Shown: positions 8,161-14,902, numbered from the stretch's first letter. The stretch is 26,474 bases of DNA from Bacteroidales bacterium UBA1181 (GCA_002310215.1 DBYR01000009.1:48296-74769); one strand, 5' to 3'. Numbers and translations are program-made. Notes: generated by a model from the letters alone, not told the origin.

Positions 8161-8467
8161 TAAAAAGCATATTGGAAAAACATAACGCAATTCAAAATTG
8201 ACTTCGTCGAACTGACGTTTCAAAATTCTCTTGGTTCCCCAATAAAAATGTAAAATATGCTTGTACTTTACTGAAAATGAGTATATTACGAATCCATTCG
8301 TCATTTGGCGATTTTTCCATTATTTTTTGAGCCTATTTGATCGAAAATTCGCAACTCTACTGCGAATTTTCAATGAAAATATGCAATACTACTGCGAATT
8401 TTCAACCTTTTTTTCGGACGATTTGATGCGTGTGGCGACGCTAAACTTCCCTATTTTCTCCTAAGAA
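8161..8467. other. AT-rich intergenic stretch with inverted and direct repeats
   Basis: There is no convincing gene here. A 42-codon frame (8320 to 8192, minus) and a 67-codon frame (8261-8464, plus) are open, but neither resembles a protein I know. The stretch holds the repeat block 8343-8405 listed separately and a small inverted repeat, CGTC-N5-GACG, near 8205. It may be the remains of a lost gene with its promoter. Confidence 0.4.
8343..8405. repeat. Direct repeat pair, 32-bp period, with an embedded inverted repeat
   Basis: A 23-base unit at 8351-8373 recurs at 8383-8405 with two mismatches. The shared core is ACTGCGAATTTTCAA. The first unit is also the right arm of an inverted repeat: GAAAATTCGCA at 8343-8353 pairs with TGCGAATTTTC at 8361-8371 across seven bases. 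The core GCGAATTTTC resembles GCGAGTTTTC in the repeats at 11311-11397, which lie at the promoter of the DUF4143 ATPase in the same orientation. Here no such ATPase follows, so these may be orphan operators. Confidence 0.75.
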
Positions 8468-8656
8468 TCACACGATAGGATCCGAGCAGAACTCTTTCCG
8501 TTTGCACGTTTTGCAGTGTTTGCCCATCCACACTTCATCAAACTGGTTCATGGCTTGTTCGACGATTTGAGGGTCGTCGGTCAGTATTCCGGCCTCGAAG
8601 TTACGTGTTGTTTCGGCTTTCATGCCGATGCCTGCGCCTGTGAGGTTGGCACTACC
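8468..8656 (-). pseudogene. 3' fragment of an HKD (phospholipase D-like) nuclease gene
   Basis: These 62 codons match residues 109-170 of the intact HKD nuclease at 9421-9933, with only four differences (K/R, F/Y, S/G, V/G near the C-terminus). They contain G-S-A-N-L-T-G after the lost catalytic H-x-K, and the C-terminal CKTCKRKEFC cysteine group. Homology stops abruptly at 8656/8657, where the intact gene continues with V-Y-V. Upstream the frame reads only MSFFRM. The catalytic H-K-D residues are missing, so this piece cannot be active. Its matching 5' piece is at 11401-11514. Confidence 0.88.
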
Positions 8657-8702
8657 CATTCTAAAAAATGACAATTGCGTAAGGAAATCATCTATAATTG
8701 TG

Positions 8703-8710
8703 TATCTTTG
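8703..8710 (+). promoter_or_regulatory. Bacteroidota -7 box (TATCTTTG) for the four-helix-bundle gene
   Basis: TATCTTTG matches TAnnTTTG on the plus strand and would start a leader of about 100 bases before the ATG at 8820. A TTG or TTTG about 20 bases upstream is not clear. Confidence 0.5.
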
Positions 8711-8740
8711 TGCTTGTTCGAGTTGCGTCGAACTTTTTTT

Positions 8741-8821
8741 CTAGTTTATCTAGTTTGCCTAGTTTATCTAGTCATCTAGTTATTAAGAAATATTATCTGA
8801 TTTTGTTACATTAAGAAATAT
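8741..8821 (+). repeat. Tandem 8-9 base CTAGTTTAT repeats and a second direct repeat in the leader
   Basis: Successive units CTAGTTTAT, CTAGTTTGC, CTAGTTTAT, CTAGTCAT and CTAGTTATT run from 8741 to about 8784. Each contains CTAG, which is self-complementary. A second direct repeat, ATTAAGAAATAT, occurs at 8782-8793 and 8810-8821, the latter overlapping the start codon. The array lies between the -7 box at 8703 and the gene at 8820, so it would be transcribed as part of the leader. Confidence 0.8.
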
Positions 8822-9395
8822 GGCATATACTCCCAAATCACAAGGGTTTCTACGAGGGAATGGAGATTGTAGAAACACCTACTTCTATAAAAAATCACAA
8901 GTGATTTACGATCTTACTTTTTTCTTTGCGCACAAATACCTGGTGCCAAAGGACAGAACCATTGATCAAATGATACAAGCTGCACGCTCTGGCAAGCAGA
9001 ATTTTGTGGAGGGCATGGCTGATGGCGTGACTTCTACCGAGATGCAGATAAAACTTATGAATGTGGGGAAAAGCAGCTTGTTGGAACTCAGGGAAGATTA
9101 TGAGGATTACCTGCGGACAAGAAACTTGACCATTTGGGATAGCTCTCATCCTCGTTACGCTTCTATGGTGAACTACTGCAAATACCACAATGAGCTATCT
9201 CATTATCAGCCATTTTTTCAGAAATGGACTGCAGAGGAAATCTCTAACGTTGCCCTGACTTTGATTCACCAAACCGACAAAATGATGGAAAGTTATCTCT
9301 CCCGACTTGAGGATTTCTTTGTCAAAAATGGGGGCATCAGGGAGGCAATGGTCAAGGCAAGGCTTAACAAAAAGATGGGCAGAAGCATAAAATAA
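8820..9395 (+). CDS. Four helix bundle suffix domain protein
   Basis: This 191-residue, mostly helical protein has the four-helix-bundle core seen in the 23S intervening-sequence/S23 and Avd-like families. The block RTIDQMIQAARSGKQNFVEG (around residues 40-60) is highly typical, followed by TEMQIKLMNVGKSSLLELREDY and YLRTRNL. The C-terminal ~80 residues (YHNELSHYQPF, ALTLIHQTDKMMESYL, then a basic tail) fit the suffix domain that defines this Bacteroidota group. No enzymatic motif is present. The family is patchily distributed and its role is not established; related bundles bind nucleic acid or assist diversity-generating retroelements, but no reverse transcriptase or template repeat is seen here. 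It is the only plus-strand gene in this accessory region. Confidence 0.82.
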   Translation: MAYTPKSQGFLRGNGDCRNTYFYKKSQVIYDLTFFFAHKYLVPKDRTIDQMIQAARSGKQNFVEGMADGVTSTEMQIKLMNVGKSSLLELREDYEDYLRTRNLTIWDSSHPRYASMVNYCKYHNELSHYQPFFQKWTAEEISNVALTLIHQTDKMMESYLSRLEDFFVKNGGIREAMVKARLNKKMGRSIK

Positions 9396-9420
9396 TGCTA
9401 AGCTTTTGCTCCCCAAAAAT

Positions 9421-9933
9421 TCACCCAATCGGATCCCCGCAATACTCCCTCCGTTTGCACGTTTTGCAATGTTTACCCATCCACACTTCATCAAACTGGT
9501 TCATAGCTTGTTCGACGATTTGAGGGTCGTCGGTCAGTATTCCAGCTTCGAAGTTGCGAGTCGTTTCAGCTTTCATGCCGATGCCTGCGCCTGTGAGGTT
9601 GGCGCTACCGACATACACCTCCTTGCAATCGAAAACAATCATTTTGAAGTGGACCCTTGGGCAGAGCGCCCGTTCCAACCGACTGAATAGCACGGGGTAT
9701 TTATCAAAGTCCTCACGAAAGTTCGGTCCCGGCTCTTTTGCATGGATCAGCCTCACCTCCACACCCCTTCGGATGAGTTGAGCGATCAGTGCCAGAAACG
9801 GTTTCTTCTCTTTGCCCATCTCCACATAGAGATCTTTGATGTCAGCTGTGCCAATCCAAAGCGTGTGCTTCACGGATTGAACCCGGGAAAGGACTTCGGT
9901 GTAGTGGGCGGTGTTGGGGATGAAGTGGAGCAT
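9421..9933 (-). CDS. HKD-family (phospholipase D-like) nuclease, intact copy
   Basis: This 170-residue protein has a single HKD motif: H95-F-K97-x4-D102 followed by G109-S-A-N112, as in Nuc/Zuc-type nucleases, which work as dimers. The N-terminal half holds TLWIGTADIKDLYVE and RRGVEVRLIHA, typical of the PLD fold. The C-terminus ends in a cysteine group (C156, C159, C165, with H155) that may bind zinc. The start lies 24 bases after the stop of the DUF4143 ATPase gene with no promoter between, so the two are probably co-transcribed. Broken close copies flank it on both sides (8468-8656 and 11401-11514). Nucleic acid cleavage is inferred from the motif; a regulatory role is also possible. Confidence 0.82.
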   Translation of the reverse strand: MLHFIPNTAHYTEVLSRVQSVKHTLWIGTADIKDLYVEMGKEKKPFLALIAQLIRRGVEVRLIHAKEPGPNFREDFDKYPVLFSRLERALCPRVHFKMIVFDCKEVYVGSANLTGAGIGMKAETTRNFEAGILTDDPQIVEQAMNQFDEVWMGKHCKTCKRREYCGDPIG

Positions 9934-9957
9934 ATACTATTTGTTTTTGCATATCAA

Positions 9958-11280
9958 TTACAACTCCGTCAAAAGGAAACCCATATAGAAGGGTAGGGTC
10001 AACAACGCACCTTCCCTTCCGACATTGTAATCGCCTAATTTCAGGGCGTCATACACATGGTATTTCTCGGGGTGCTTCAGCAGTGTGGACATGGACTTCG
10101 CATTGCCTGTCCGAGCCTTGCACTCTAAAGGCACACATTTTCCTTTGTAACGAATCACAAAATCGATTTCTATTCCGTCTGTTTTATGGTAATAATATAA
10201 TTTACGCCCCATCTTGCAGAGAAAATCAGCCATCACATTCTCGTAAATAGCCCCCTTGTAACTGAGCAGATTCCCCCGCAAAACGTCTGATTGCGTCCCA
10301 GCATCCAACATGCTGACGAACAAGCCTGTGTCGGTCATATACACCTTGAACGAGTCATGCAACGCATTGCCACTCAACGGCAACTCTGTTGTCGTTAGGT
10401 TATAACAGCGTTGGATGATTCCCGCATCCTCAATCCATTGCAGGCTGCCGATATATTCTTTGCTTCGTCCCCCTTTCCGCACCGTGGCGAACGAGAACTT
10501 TTTATTATCCTTGCTTAACTGACGAGGAATCGACTCGAAACATTCACGAATCCTATTTTTATCCCCAGGGTTGGCATACTTCACCATGTCGGACTTATAC
10601 TCTTCCACGATACTCCGCTGAACCGCAACGACTTGATTGATGTCCCGAGTGTTTAAGAAGGTACGAACAGCCGCTGGCATTCCACCAACCACAATATACT
10701 CCAACAGTAACTGCCGCATCCGATTGTGGATCGCCTGCGGTACAGGTGTCTCTTCCGCCAACATCTTTTTCAACAAGTCAAAGACAGGGGTCTGCAAGTC
10801 ATTCGCCCAGAGCCACTCTTCAAAATCCATAGGATACATGTCTACAATCGTCTCGAACCCGACCGGGATTGACGTTTCAGCATCCGATGACCTGTAACCG
10901 CTCACGCCAAGCAAAGAACCAGTACATATAACGTCGTACCTGCCATCCAATTTGAAAAACTTCAGCGAAGCTCGAGCTTGCGGACAATCTTGTATCTCGT
11001 CCAACACCAAACAAGTCTTCCCCGCTTCAAAACGAGCTGACGGAATAGCGGCTGAAATAGCAACTGTTAAATAATCAACCTGCAAAGAACCCTCGAACAA
11101 CTCGCACAAATCTTTCTGCTCATGGAAGTCAATGTAGACTACATTCTTATAGTTTTTACGGGCAAATGACAGCACCGAGCTCGTCTTTCCACACTGACGA
11201 CACCCCTTAATGACCAATGGATTCCTTCCCGGTGTGTTTTTCCATTGCGAAAATAAGCCATCTATCTTTCTCTTATACAT
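9958..11280 (-). CDS. AAA family ATPase with DUF4143 domain
   Basis: This 440-residue protein has Walker A GCRQCGKTS (residues 26-34), Walker B CLVLDEIQDCPQ (D94, E95), a sensor-like DVICTGSLLGV and the C-terminal DUF4143 region. That region includes EIDFVIRYKGKCVPLECKA, which looks like a PD-(D/E)xK-type core (D, then E-x-K). Such ATPases occur in many divergent copies in Bacteroidota and often lie in variable regions. Their biological role is not settled. The ATG at 11280 lies about 24 bases after a -7 box and a block of three direct repeats. An HKD nuclease gene follows in the same probable transcript. The length is normal and both ATPase motifs are intact. Confidence 0.88.
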   Translation of the reverse strand: MYKRKIDGLFSQWKNTPGRNPLVIKGCRQCGKTSSVLSFARKNYKNVVYIDFHEQKDLCELFEGSLQVDYLTVAISAAIPSARFEAGKTCLVLDEIQDCPQARASLKFFKLDGRYDVICTGSLLGVSGYRSSDAETSIPVGFETIVDMYPMDFEEWLWANDLQTPVFDLLKKMLAEETPVPQAIHNRMRQLLLEYIVVGGMPAAVRTFLNTRDINQVVAVQRSIVEEYKSDMVKYANPGDKNRIRECFESIPRQLSKDNKKFSFATVRKGGRSKEYIGSLQWIEDAGIIQRCYNLTTTELPLSGNALHDSFKVYMTDTGLFVSMLDAGTQSDVLRGNLLSYKGAIYENVMADFLCKMGRKLYYYHKTDGIEIDFVIRYKGKCVPLECKARTGNAKSMSTLLKHPEKYHVYDALKLGDYNVGREGALLTLPFYMGFLLTEL

Positions 11281-11303
11281 GCGATTATAGTTATATCACA
11301 ATG

Positions 11304-11311
11304 CAAATATA
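11304..11311 (-). promoter_or_regulatory. Bacteroidota -7 box (TATATTTG) for the DUF4143 ATPase
   Basis: Read on the minus strand, TATATTTG is an exact TAnnTTTG. The first of three 33-base-period repeats abuts and overlaps it (11311-11332), so a protein bound to the repeats would cover the -7 to -33 region. Confidence 0.6.
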
Positions 11312-11397
11312 CACTTTTTCGGGCGACTTTTCATTATATCATCACACTTTTTCGGGCGAGTTTTCGCCACATTCACACACTTTTTCGGGCGAGTTTC
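11311..11397. repeat. Three direct repeats with exact 33-bp period at the ATPase promoter
   Basis: The unit CTTTTTCGGGCGAGTTTTC, preceded by ACA, starts at 11311, 11344 and 11377. The first copy has GACTTTTC for GAGTTTTC. The spacers of about 11 bases differ in sequence. The repeats stop where the homology to the HKD gene begins (11401). The 33-base period equals 11 codons, so the broken HKD frame reads through them as three R-P-K-K-C units. I regard that as incidental. The arrangement suggests tandem operators about three helical turns apart, which is inference. Confidence 0.85.
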
Positions 11398-11533
11398 TCT
11401 CTCCACATAGAGGTCTTTGATATCGGCGGTGCCAATCCAAAGCGTGTGCTTCACGGATTGGATGCGGGAGAGCAACGCGGTGTAGTGGGTTTGGTTGGGG
11501 AGGTAGGTGAGCATGGTGGATTGTTATATTTGA

Positions 11534-12679
11534 TCAAATCTCGTTTGCTACCTTATTTAAAAATTTGTAGCATTTGTCCAATTCGTTTATTATTACATCT
11601 GTTTTGTCCCCGTCTATTTCCGCCACATGTAAATAGACTCTGTTATTTTCATTCTCTGTGCCTTTATCCAAATGACAATCTTTATAATTTTCTGCATTCT
11701 TAAAAGCAGTTTCGTATGGTTCCCAACATTGCGAGGCAGATGCTCCTTTAACATTCCAAGTGGTGATGAAAATCCTAAATTTTGCGCAAGGATTGTTATT
11801 CTCTTCCTTATAAGAAGCTTCTATTCCTATTCTTTTATTTGTATTATCATTAAAAGAAATGCCCAAATCCCAACCAGACCAAATCCACCATCTATTATCC
11901 CCCGTTTTTTCCTTTATTTTATTATATAAGATGGATATAGCCTCTGCTTGTTGTTTAGTAATATCGTTTCTCCATTCGTTGTAATGACAAATTAGGTTGT
12001 CAACTTCTTGCCTATGCTCAAAAAAGAATTTTGAGAGCTCTTTGTTCTCCATAAAGTTCATTTTGTTATTTAGTGTTTTCATAAAATCTACCATAAAAGT
12101 CAATTGTTTCACGTTACTATCTACAATGTAATCACCTAAAATGGAGTTTACTTGTTCAAAAAGAACTTTGTATGATATTTCTTCGAATCCACATTGACTT
12201 GCTTTTTGTTTTTCATTTGGAGAGAGGGAATGCGCAGTAAGAACGATTGCCTTCTTATTAGAATAGTTTTCCTTGTATTTTTTCTTAATATGATCAGAAT
12301 AAACATTTAAATCATTGTATAACTGTGCTCCGATTTTGTTTTCAATAGCATAAACGGTGTTGTCTGCTTCGATTATTATGTCTATTCTTTTGTTCTCATA
12401 ACTTTCCGCACATTTCGTGGGTTCTTCCAAACTCAGTCTAATGTTTTTGGGTTTACAATATTCCCCTTCTTGCTTAATGCATTGGTTCAATGCACGAAAC
12501 CATAAATCTCGGAAGCCGTGTTCCTCGTTAGGGTTAAAATAAAACGCTAATACTCTACTACAAATCTCTTCAAATCGACTTGCAGGATACTGACATATAC
12601 CCATAAAGGTCTTTTCTTTTGGGGGAATATGAATCTTCGAAAAATCTTCTAGAAGTTTTTTGTATTCTTTTGCTTCCAT
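11534..12679 (-). CDS. PD-(D/E)XK nuclease superfamily protein (PDDEXK_4-like)
   Basis: This 381-residue protein has the restriction-endonuclease-fold signature in its N-terminal third. RFEEICSRVLAFYFNPNEEH (around 35-54) is the helix with the first acidic residue, followed by R-I-D100-I-I-I-E and YAIE113-N-K115, giving D-x(n)-E-x-K. The rest, with FMVDFMKTLNN and a C-terminal half containing WWIWSGWDLGISF, has no motif I know and may recognise the target or partner. The gene is visibly AT-rich compared with the flanking genes, a sign of horizontal transfer. It starts 10 bases after the stop of the GDSHY gene and almost certainly shares its transcript. DNA cleavage is inferred from the motif. 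A role in phage or plasmid defence is likely but unproven. Confidence 0.8.
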   Translation of the reverse strand: MEAKEYKKLLEDFSKIHIPPKEKTFMGICQYPASRFEEICSRVLAFYFNPNEEHGFRDLWFRALNQCIKQEGEYCKPKNIRLSLEEPTKCAESYENKRIDIIIEADNTVYAIENKIGAQLYNDLNVYSDHIKKKYKENYSNKKAIVLTAHSLSPNEKQKASQCGFEEISYKVLFEQVNSILGDYIVDSNVKQLTFMVDFMKTLNNKMNFMENKELSKFFFEHRQEVDNLICHYNEWRNDITKQQAEAISILYNKIKEKTGDNRWWIWSGWDLGISFNDNTNKRIGIEASYKEENNNPCAKFRIFITTWNVKGASASQCWEPYETAFKNAENYKDCHLDKGTENENNRVYLHVAEIDGDKTDVIINELDKCYKFLNKVANEI

Positions 12680-12689
12680 GTATTTATTA

Positions 12690-13391
12690 TTAGTTATTCA
12701 TTAAATATTCCATCGCTTGTGTTGCGTTTTCTTGAAGATATTCCCGCCATGCAGAAGAATTATATCCTTGTGCAGAGTGATGAATTATCGTAAGTGGAAT
12801 GTTTATATTTAGATGACCAGTAGCTGGTTCACAGTTGCTTATTTTTTCATTGGACCAATTCAATTTTCCTAACTGTTGATATTCTAAACCCCACCAATTT
12901 CTGATGCCGAACATGATAATTTGATCAGGATTAAGAACTTTTGCCACTTCCACTAAACATTTCCATCCTTCTTTTTTATTCTCGCCCGAAGGTTTATCAG
13001 AACTACATCTCATGGTTTCTTGAATGAAATTATAGAAGGCAACTTTTGACCAAAATTCATTTACGTTTTCTGGAGAAATATCTGTATCTATAAAAGTGTT
13101 TAATAGGCCATTATACATTTTCCATGTAGATTCATTTTTATGAATGTCTGAAATCACACAGTTGATGATGCCTCGAGTATAATTTTTATCTTGCTGGCTT
13201 ACGTCGTATTCTTCTTGTGAGAATTTTCCATCCTCTTCTTGAGCATAATGGCTATCACCTAATATCAATACTCGGCATTTACTACTTGCGTAGTTTACTC
13301 CTACCCAAGGATACCTTTTGAGCAATGATATTTTATCAAACTCTTCGTCAAATTTCTTGTCGCATAGACTATTAATAAATTCATTTTCCAT
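12690..13391 (-). CDS. Uracil-DNA glycosylase-fold protein with a GDSHY motif, function unknown
   Basis: This 233-residue protein begins its core with CRVLILGDSHYAQEE (residues 39-53), which corresponds in place to the motif-1 loop of uracil-DNA glycosylases. It continues with NYTRGIINCVI, WSKVAFYNFIQETM, PDQIIMFGIRNWWGL and TIIHHSAQGYNSSAWREYL, the last at the place of the motif-2 H-P-S loop. This set is typical of a UDG-like family with G-E/D-S-H-Y whose activity is not established to my knowledge. It heads an AT-rich two-gene operon with a PD-(D/E)XK nuclease, and a good promoter lies about 50 bases upstream. It could recognise a modified or mismatched base, but glycosylase activity is only a guess because the usual catalytic Asp or Asn is not evident. 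Confidence 0.72.
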   Translation of the reverse strand: MENEFINSLCDKKFDEEFDKISLLKRYPWVGVNYASSKCRVLILGDSHYAQEEDGKFSQEEYDVSQQDKNYTRGIINCVISDIHKNESTWKMYNGLLNTFIDTDISPENVNEFWSKVAFYNFIQETMRCSSDKPSGENKKEGWKCLVEVAKVLNPDQIIMFGIRNWWGLEYQQLGKLNWSNEKISNCEPATGHLNINIPLTIIHHSAQGYNSSAWREYLQENATQAMEYLMNN

Positions 13392-13441
13392 GGTGAATTT
13401 CTATTTTAATTGTTTAGTTCTGATTTTTATTATATTCCCTC

Positions 13442-13472
13442 CAAATATATCAAAAAAATAAAAATCTTTCAA
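13442..13472 (-). promoter_or_regulatory. Promoter of the GDSHY/PD-(D/E)XK operon
   Basis: On the minus strand a TTG (13472-13470) is followed after 20 bases by TATATTTG (13449-13442). This is a near-ideal Bacteroidota -33/-7 pair. The leader to the ATG at 13391 would be about 45 bases. The promoter lies between the operon and the end of the AAA+ gene, so the operon is an independent unit. Confidence 0.7.
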
Positions 13473-13496
13473 TCACAACACTATTTCTCGACTCCA

Positions 13497-14783
13497 TCAT
13501 ATCGCAAATCCGATGCAGGTGCTTCGCTTTTTCTCCAACCACTCATTTTCGCAATGCTGAACCAAGGAATCGAACGAAGTGGAGTCCTCACCGTTCAGGA
13601 TACCGTCAATGGCATGTCGGCGAGCGATGTTCTCAATCTGTCCGCCACTGAAGTCGTATCGGGTAGCCAAGATGCGAATGTCGCTTTCATCCAACATTGG
13701 AAGCATACTTTGCCAAATGCTCATACGGGCTTCAACCGTGGGTTTCTCGAACTTGACTTTATAAAGGAATCTACGTTCAAAAGCCTTATCCATGTTCCGT
13801 GCCAAATTGGTCGTGGCGATCAGGATACCGTCGAACGTCTCCATCTCCTGCAAGATGATGTTCTGGATGGAGTTCTCCATTTTATCAACGGCTCTCTCCG
13901 CGCCCTCCTGACGTTTGCCGATAATCGCGTCCGCTTCATTGAAGAGCAGGATGGGCGTGATGTCAGATTCCTTCACCTTCCTCCTATAATCATCAAAGAC
14001 TTGCTTGATGTTCTTCTCACTCTCGCCTACCCACATGCTCTTTATCTGCGAGATGTTGACCTGCAGGATGTCACGTCCTGTTCGCTTCGCCAATTGAAGA
14101 ACAGTCTCTGTCTTTCCCGTGCCTGGATCTCCATAGAAAAGGCATGTGAACCCGCAGCGAAAACCCTTCTCCTGCATTCGTTGATGGACAATCCTGTATT
14201 GTTCCCGATCCAAAAGTCGCCTCAGTTTTTTTATTTGTGAATCAATCTCCGTGTCATAGAAAAGTTCCTTGCCGATGATTTCCTCGTGTTTGATGATGTT
14301 TTTCTCATCACTTTCCAACTCGCTATCGCTTAACACATCACCACAGAGTTCGTTAATGGTTTTTTGAGAAACACGGTAGGTACGGGTACAGCAATATCTC
14401 TCTTCACAGCGACAAATTATGCCTCGCTTCTCCAACTCGTCAATGTCATTCAAATAACGCAAGAGGGCTATTGTGCTACAGCCACATTTTTCAGCAATAG
14501 TATCAATGCTAATGTAGGACGAGAAACACTCAGAGGCGAAAAGAACAAACACTGCACTTTGCCTCATGGTTAGATTCATCTTCATAGAGATAAATCTAAG
14601 GGGTTTTTCCGCCACCTCGAAGAACCCTTTGCTCAATGATGAGTTTTCTAAAAGCTTGTCCACCTGACACACGGCCGAGATCATATCCATCCCTTTGAAT
14701 GTATCCTCATTGTCCTCACAAACCTCCACTAAGTCCAAACGACTTTTGAGGAGTTCTATACATTCCAATGTTTCCTTTTTCAT
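13497..14783 (-). CDS. AAA+ ATPase with N-terminal helical/winged-helix-like region
   Basis: This 428-residue protein has about 190 N-terminal residues that are helical. They include LTMRQSAVFVLFASECFSSY and IDTIAEKCGCSTIALLRYLN-DIDELEKRGII, which looks like a winged-helix DNA-binding segment, with several cysteines (C100, C102, C124, C126, C131, C132). The AAA+ module follows: Walker A GDPGTGKT (218-225), Walker B ILLFNEAD (N282-E283), sensor 1 ATTN and an F-E-R-R-F arginine-finger region. Walker B has Asn where Asp is usual. The frame extends upstream to 14984 through repeat sequence, but I chose the ATG at 14783 because the added residues are translated palindromic repeats and a hydrophobic run unlike the family. 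The function is unknown; remodelling of a protein or nucleic acid complex is likely. Confidence 0.8.
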   Translation of the reverse strand: MKKETLECIELLKSRLDLVEVCEDNEDTFKGMDMISAVCQVDKLLENSSLSKGFFEVAEKPLRFISMKMNLTMRQSAVFVLFASECFSSYISIDTIAEKCGCSTIALLRYLNDIDELEKRGIICRCEERYCCTRTYRVSQKTINELCGDVLSDSELESDEKNIIKHEEIIGKELFYDTEIDSQIKKLRRLLDREQYRIVHQRMQEKGFRCGFTCLFYGDPGTGKTETVLQLAKRTGRDILQVNISQIKSMWVGESEKNIKQVFDDYRRKVKESDITPILLFNEADAIIGKRQEGAERAVDKMENSIQNIILQEMETFDGILIATTNLARNMDKAFERRFLYKVKFEKPTVEARMSIWQSMLPMLDESDIRILATRYDFSGGQIENIARRHAIDGILNGEDSTSFDSLVQHCENEWLEKKRSTCIGFAI

Positions 14784-14902
14784 ATGATGACACAAATGGT
14801 TATAGAAGATGCACTGTTTGGCAACTAGAATGATGAGGACAAAGAAAAAAGCAACCTGCGCCAAATGATGGCAGAGGCTGAAAAATGTTATGTTATTTTG
14901 TG

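Larger units (their letters stand above)
11296..11514 (-). pseudogene. 5' fragment of an HKD nuclease gene, fused to promoter repeats
   Basis: The first 38 codons (11514 to 11401) match residues 1-38 of the intact HKD nuclease at 9421-9933: MLTYLPNQTHYTALLSRIQS, then VKHTLWIGTADIKDLYVE. Homology ends sharply at 11400/11401. The frame then runs through the ATPase promoter repeats as R-P-K-K-C units and stops at 11296. The H-x-K catalytic motif is absent. The ATG lies 19 bases after the stop of the PD-(D/E)XK nuclease gene, so the intact gene may once have been the third gene of that operon. The other end of the gene is at 8468-8656. Confidence 0.85.

Noticed and set aside
8192..8320. 42-codon minus-strand frame (starts MEKSPNDEWIRN) between the ATPase gene and the repeats
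   Set aside because: It matches no family I know, lies in AT-rich repeat-bearing DNA, and has no convincing promoter.
8261..8464. 67-codon plus-strand frame over the 8343-8405 repeats
   Set aside because: It is made largely of translated repeat sequence, and the 32-base period breaks any repeat-protein reading.
8820..9395. Diversity-generating retroelement accessory (Avd) based on the four-helix bundle
   Set aside because: No reverse transcriptase, template repeat or variable repeat is visible in the window.
11311..11397. Possible CRISPR-like array
   Set aside because: The spacers are only about 11 bases, there are three units, and no cas gene is present.
11296..11400. Possible short repeat protein with three R-P-K-K-C units
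   Set aside because: The frame is the tail of a broken HKD gene reading antisense-free through promoter repeats; the 11-codon match to the 33-base period is probably chance.
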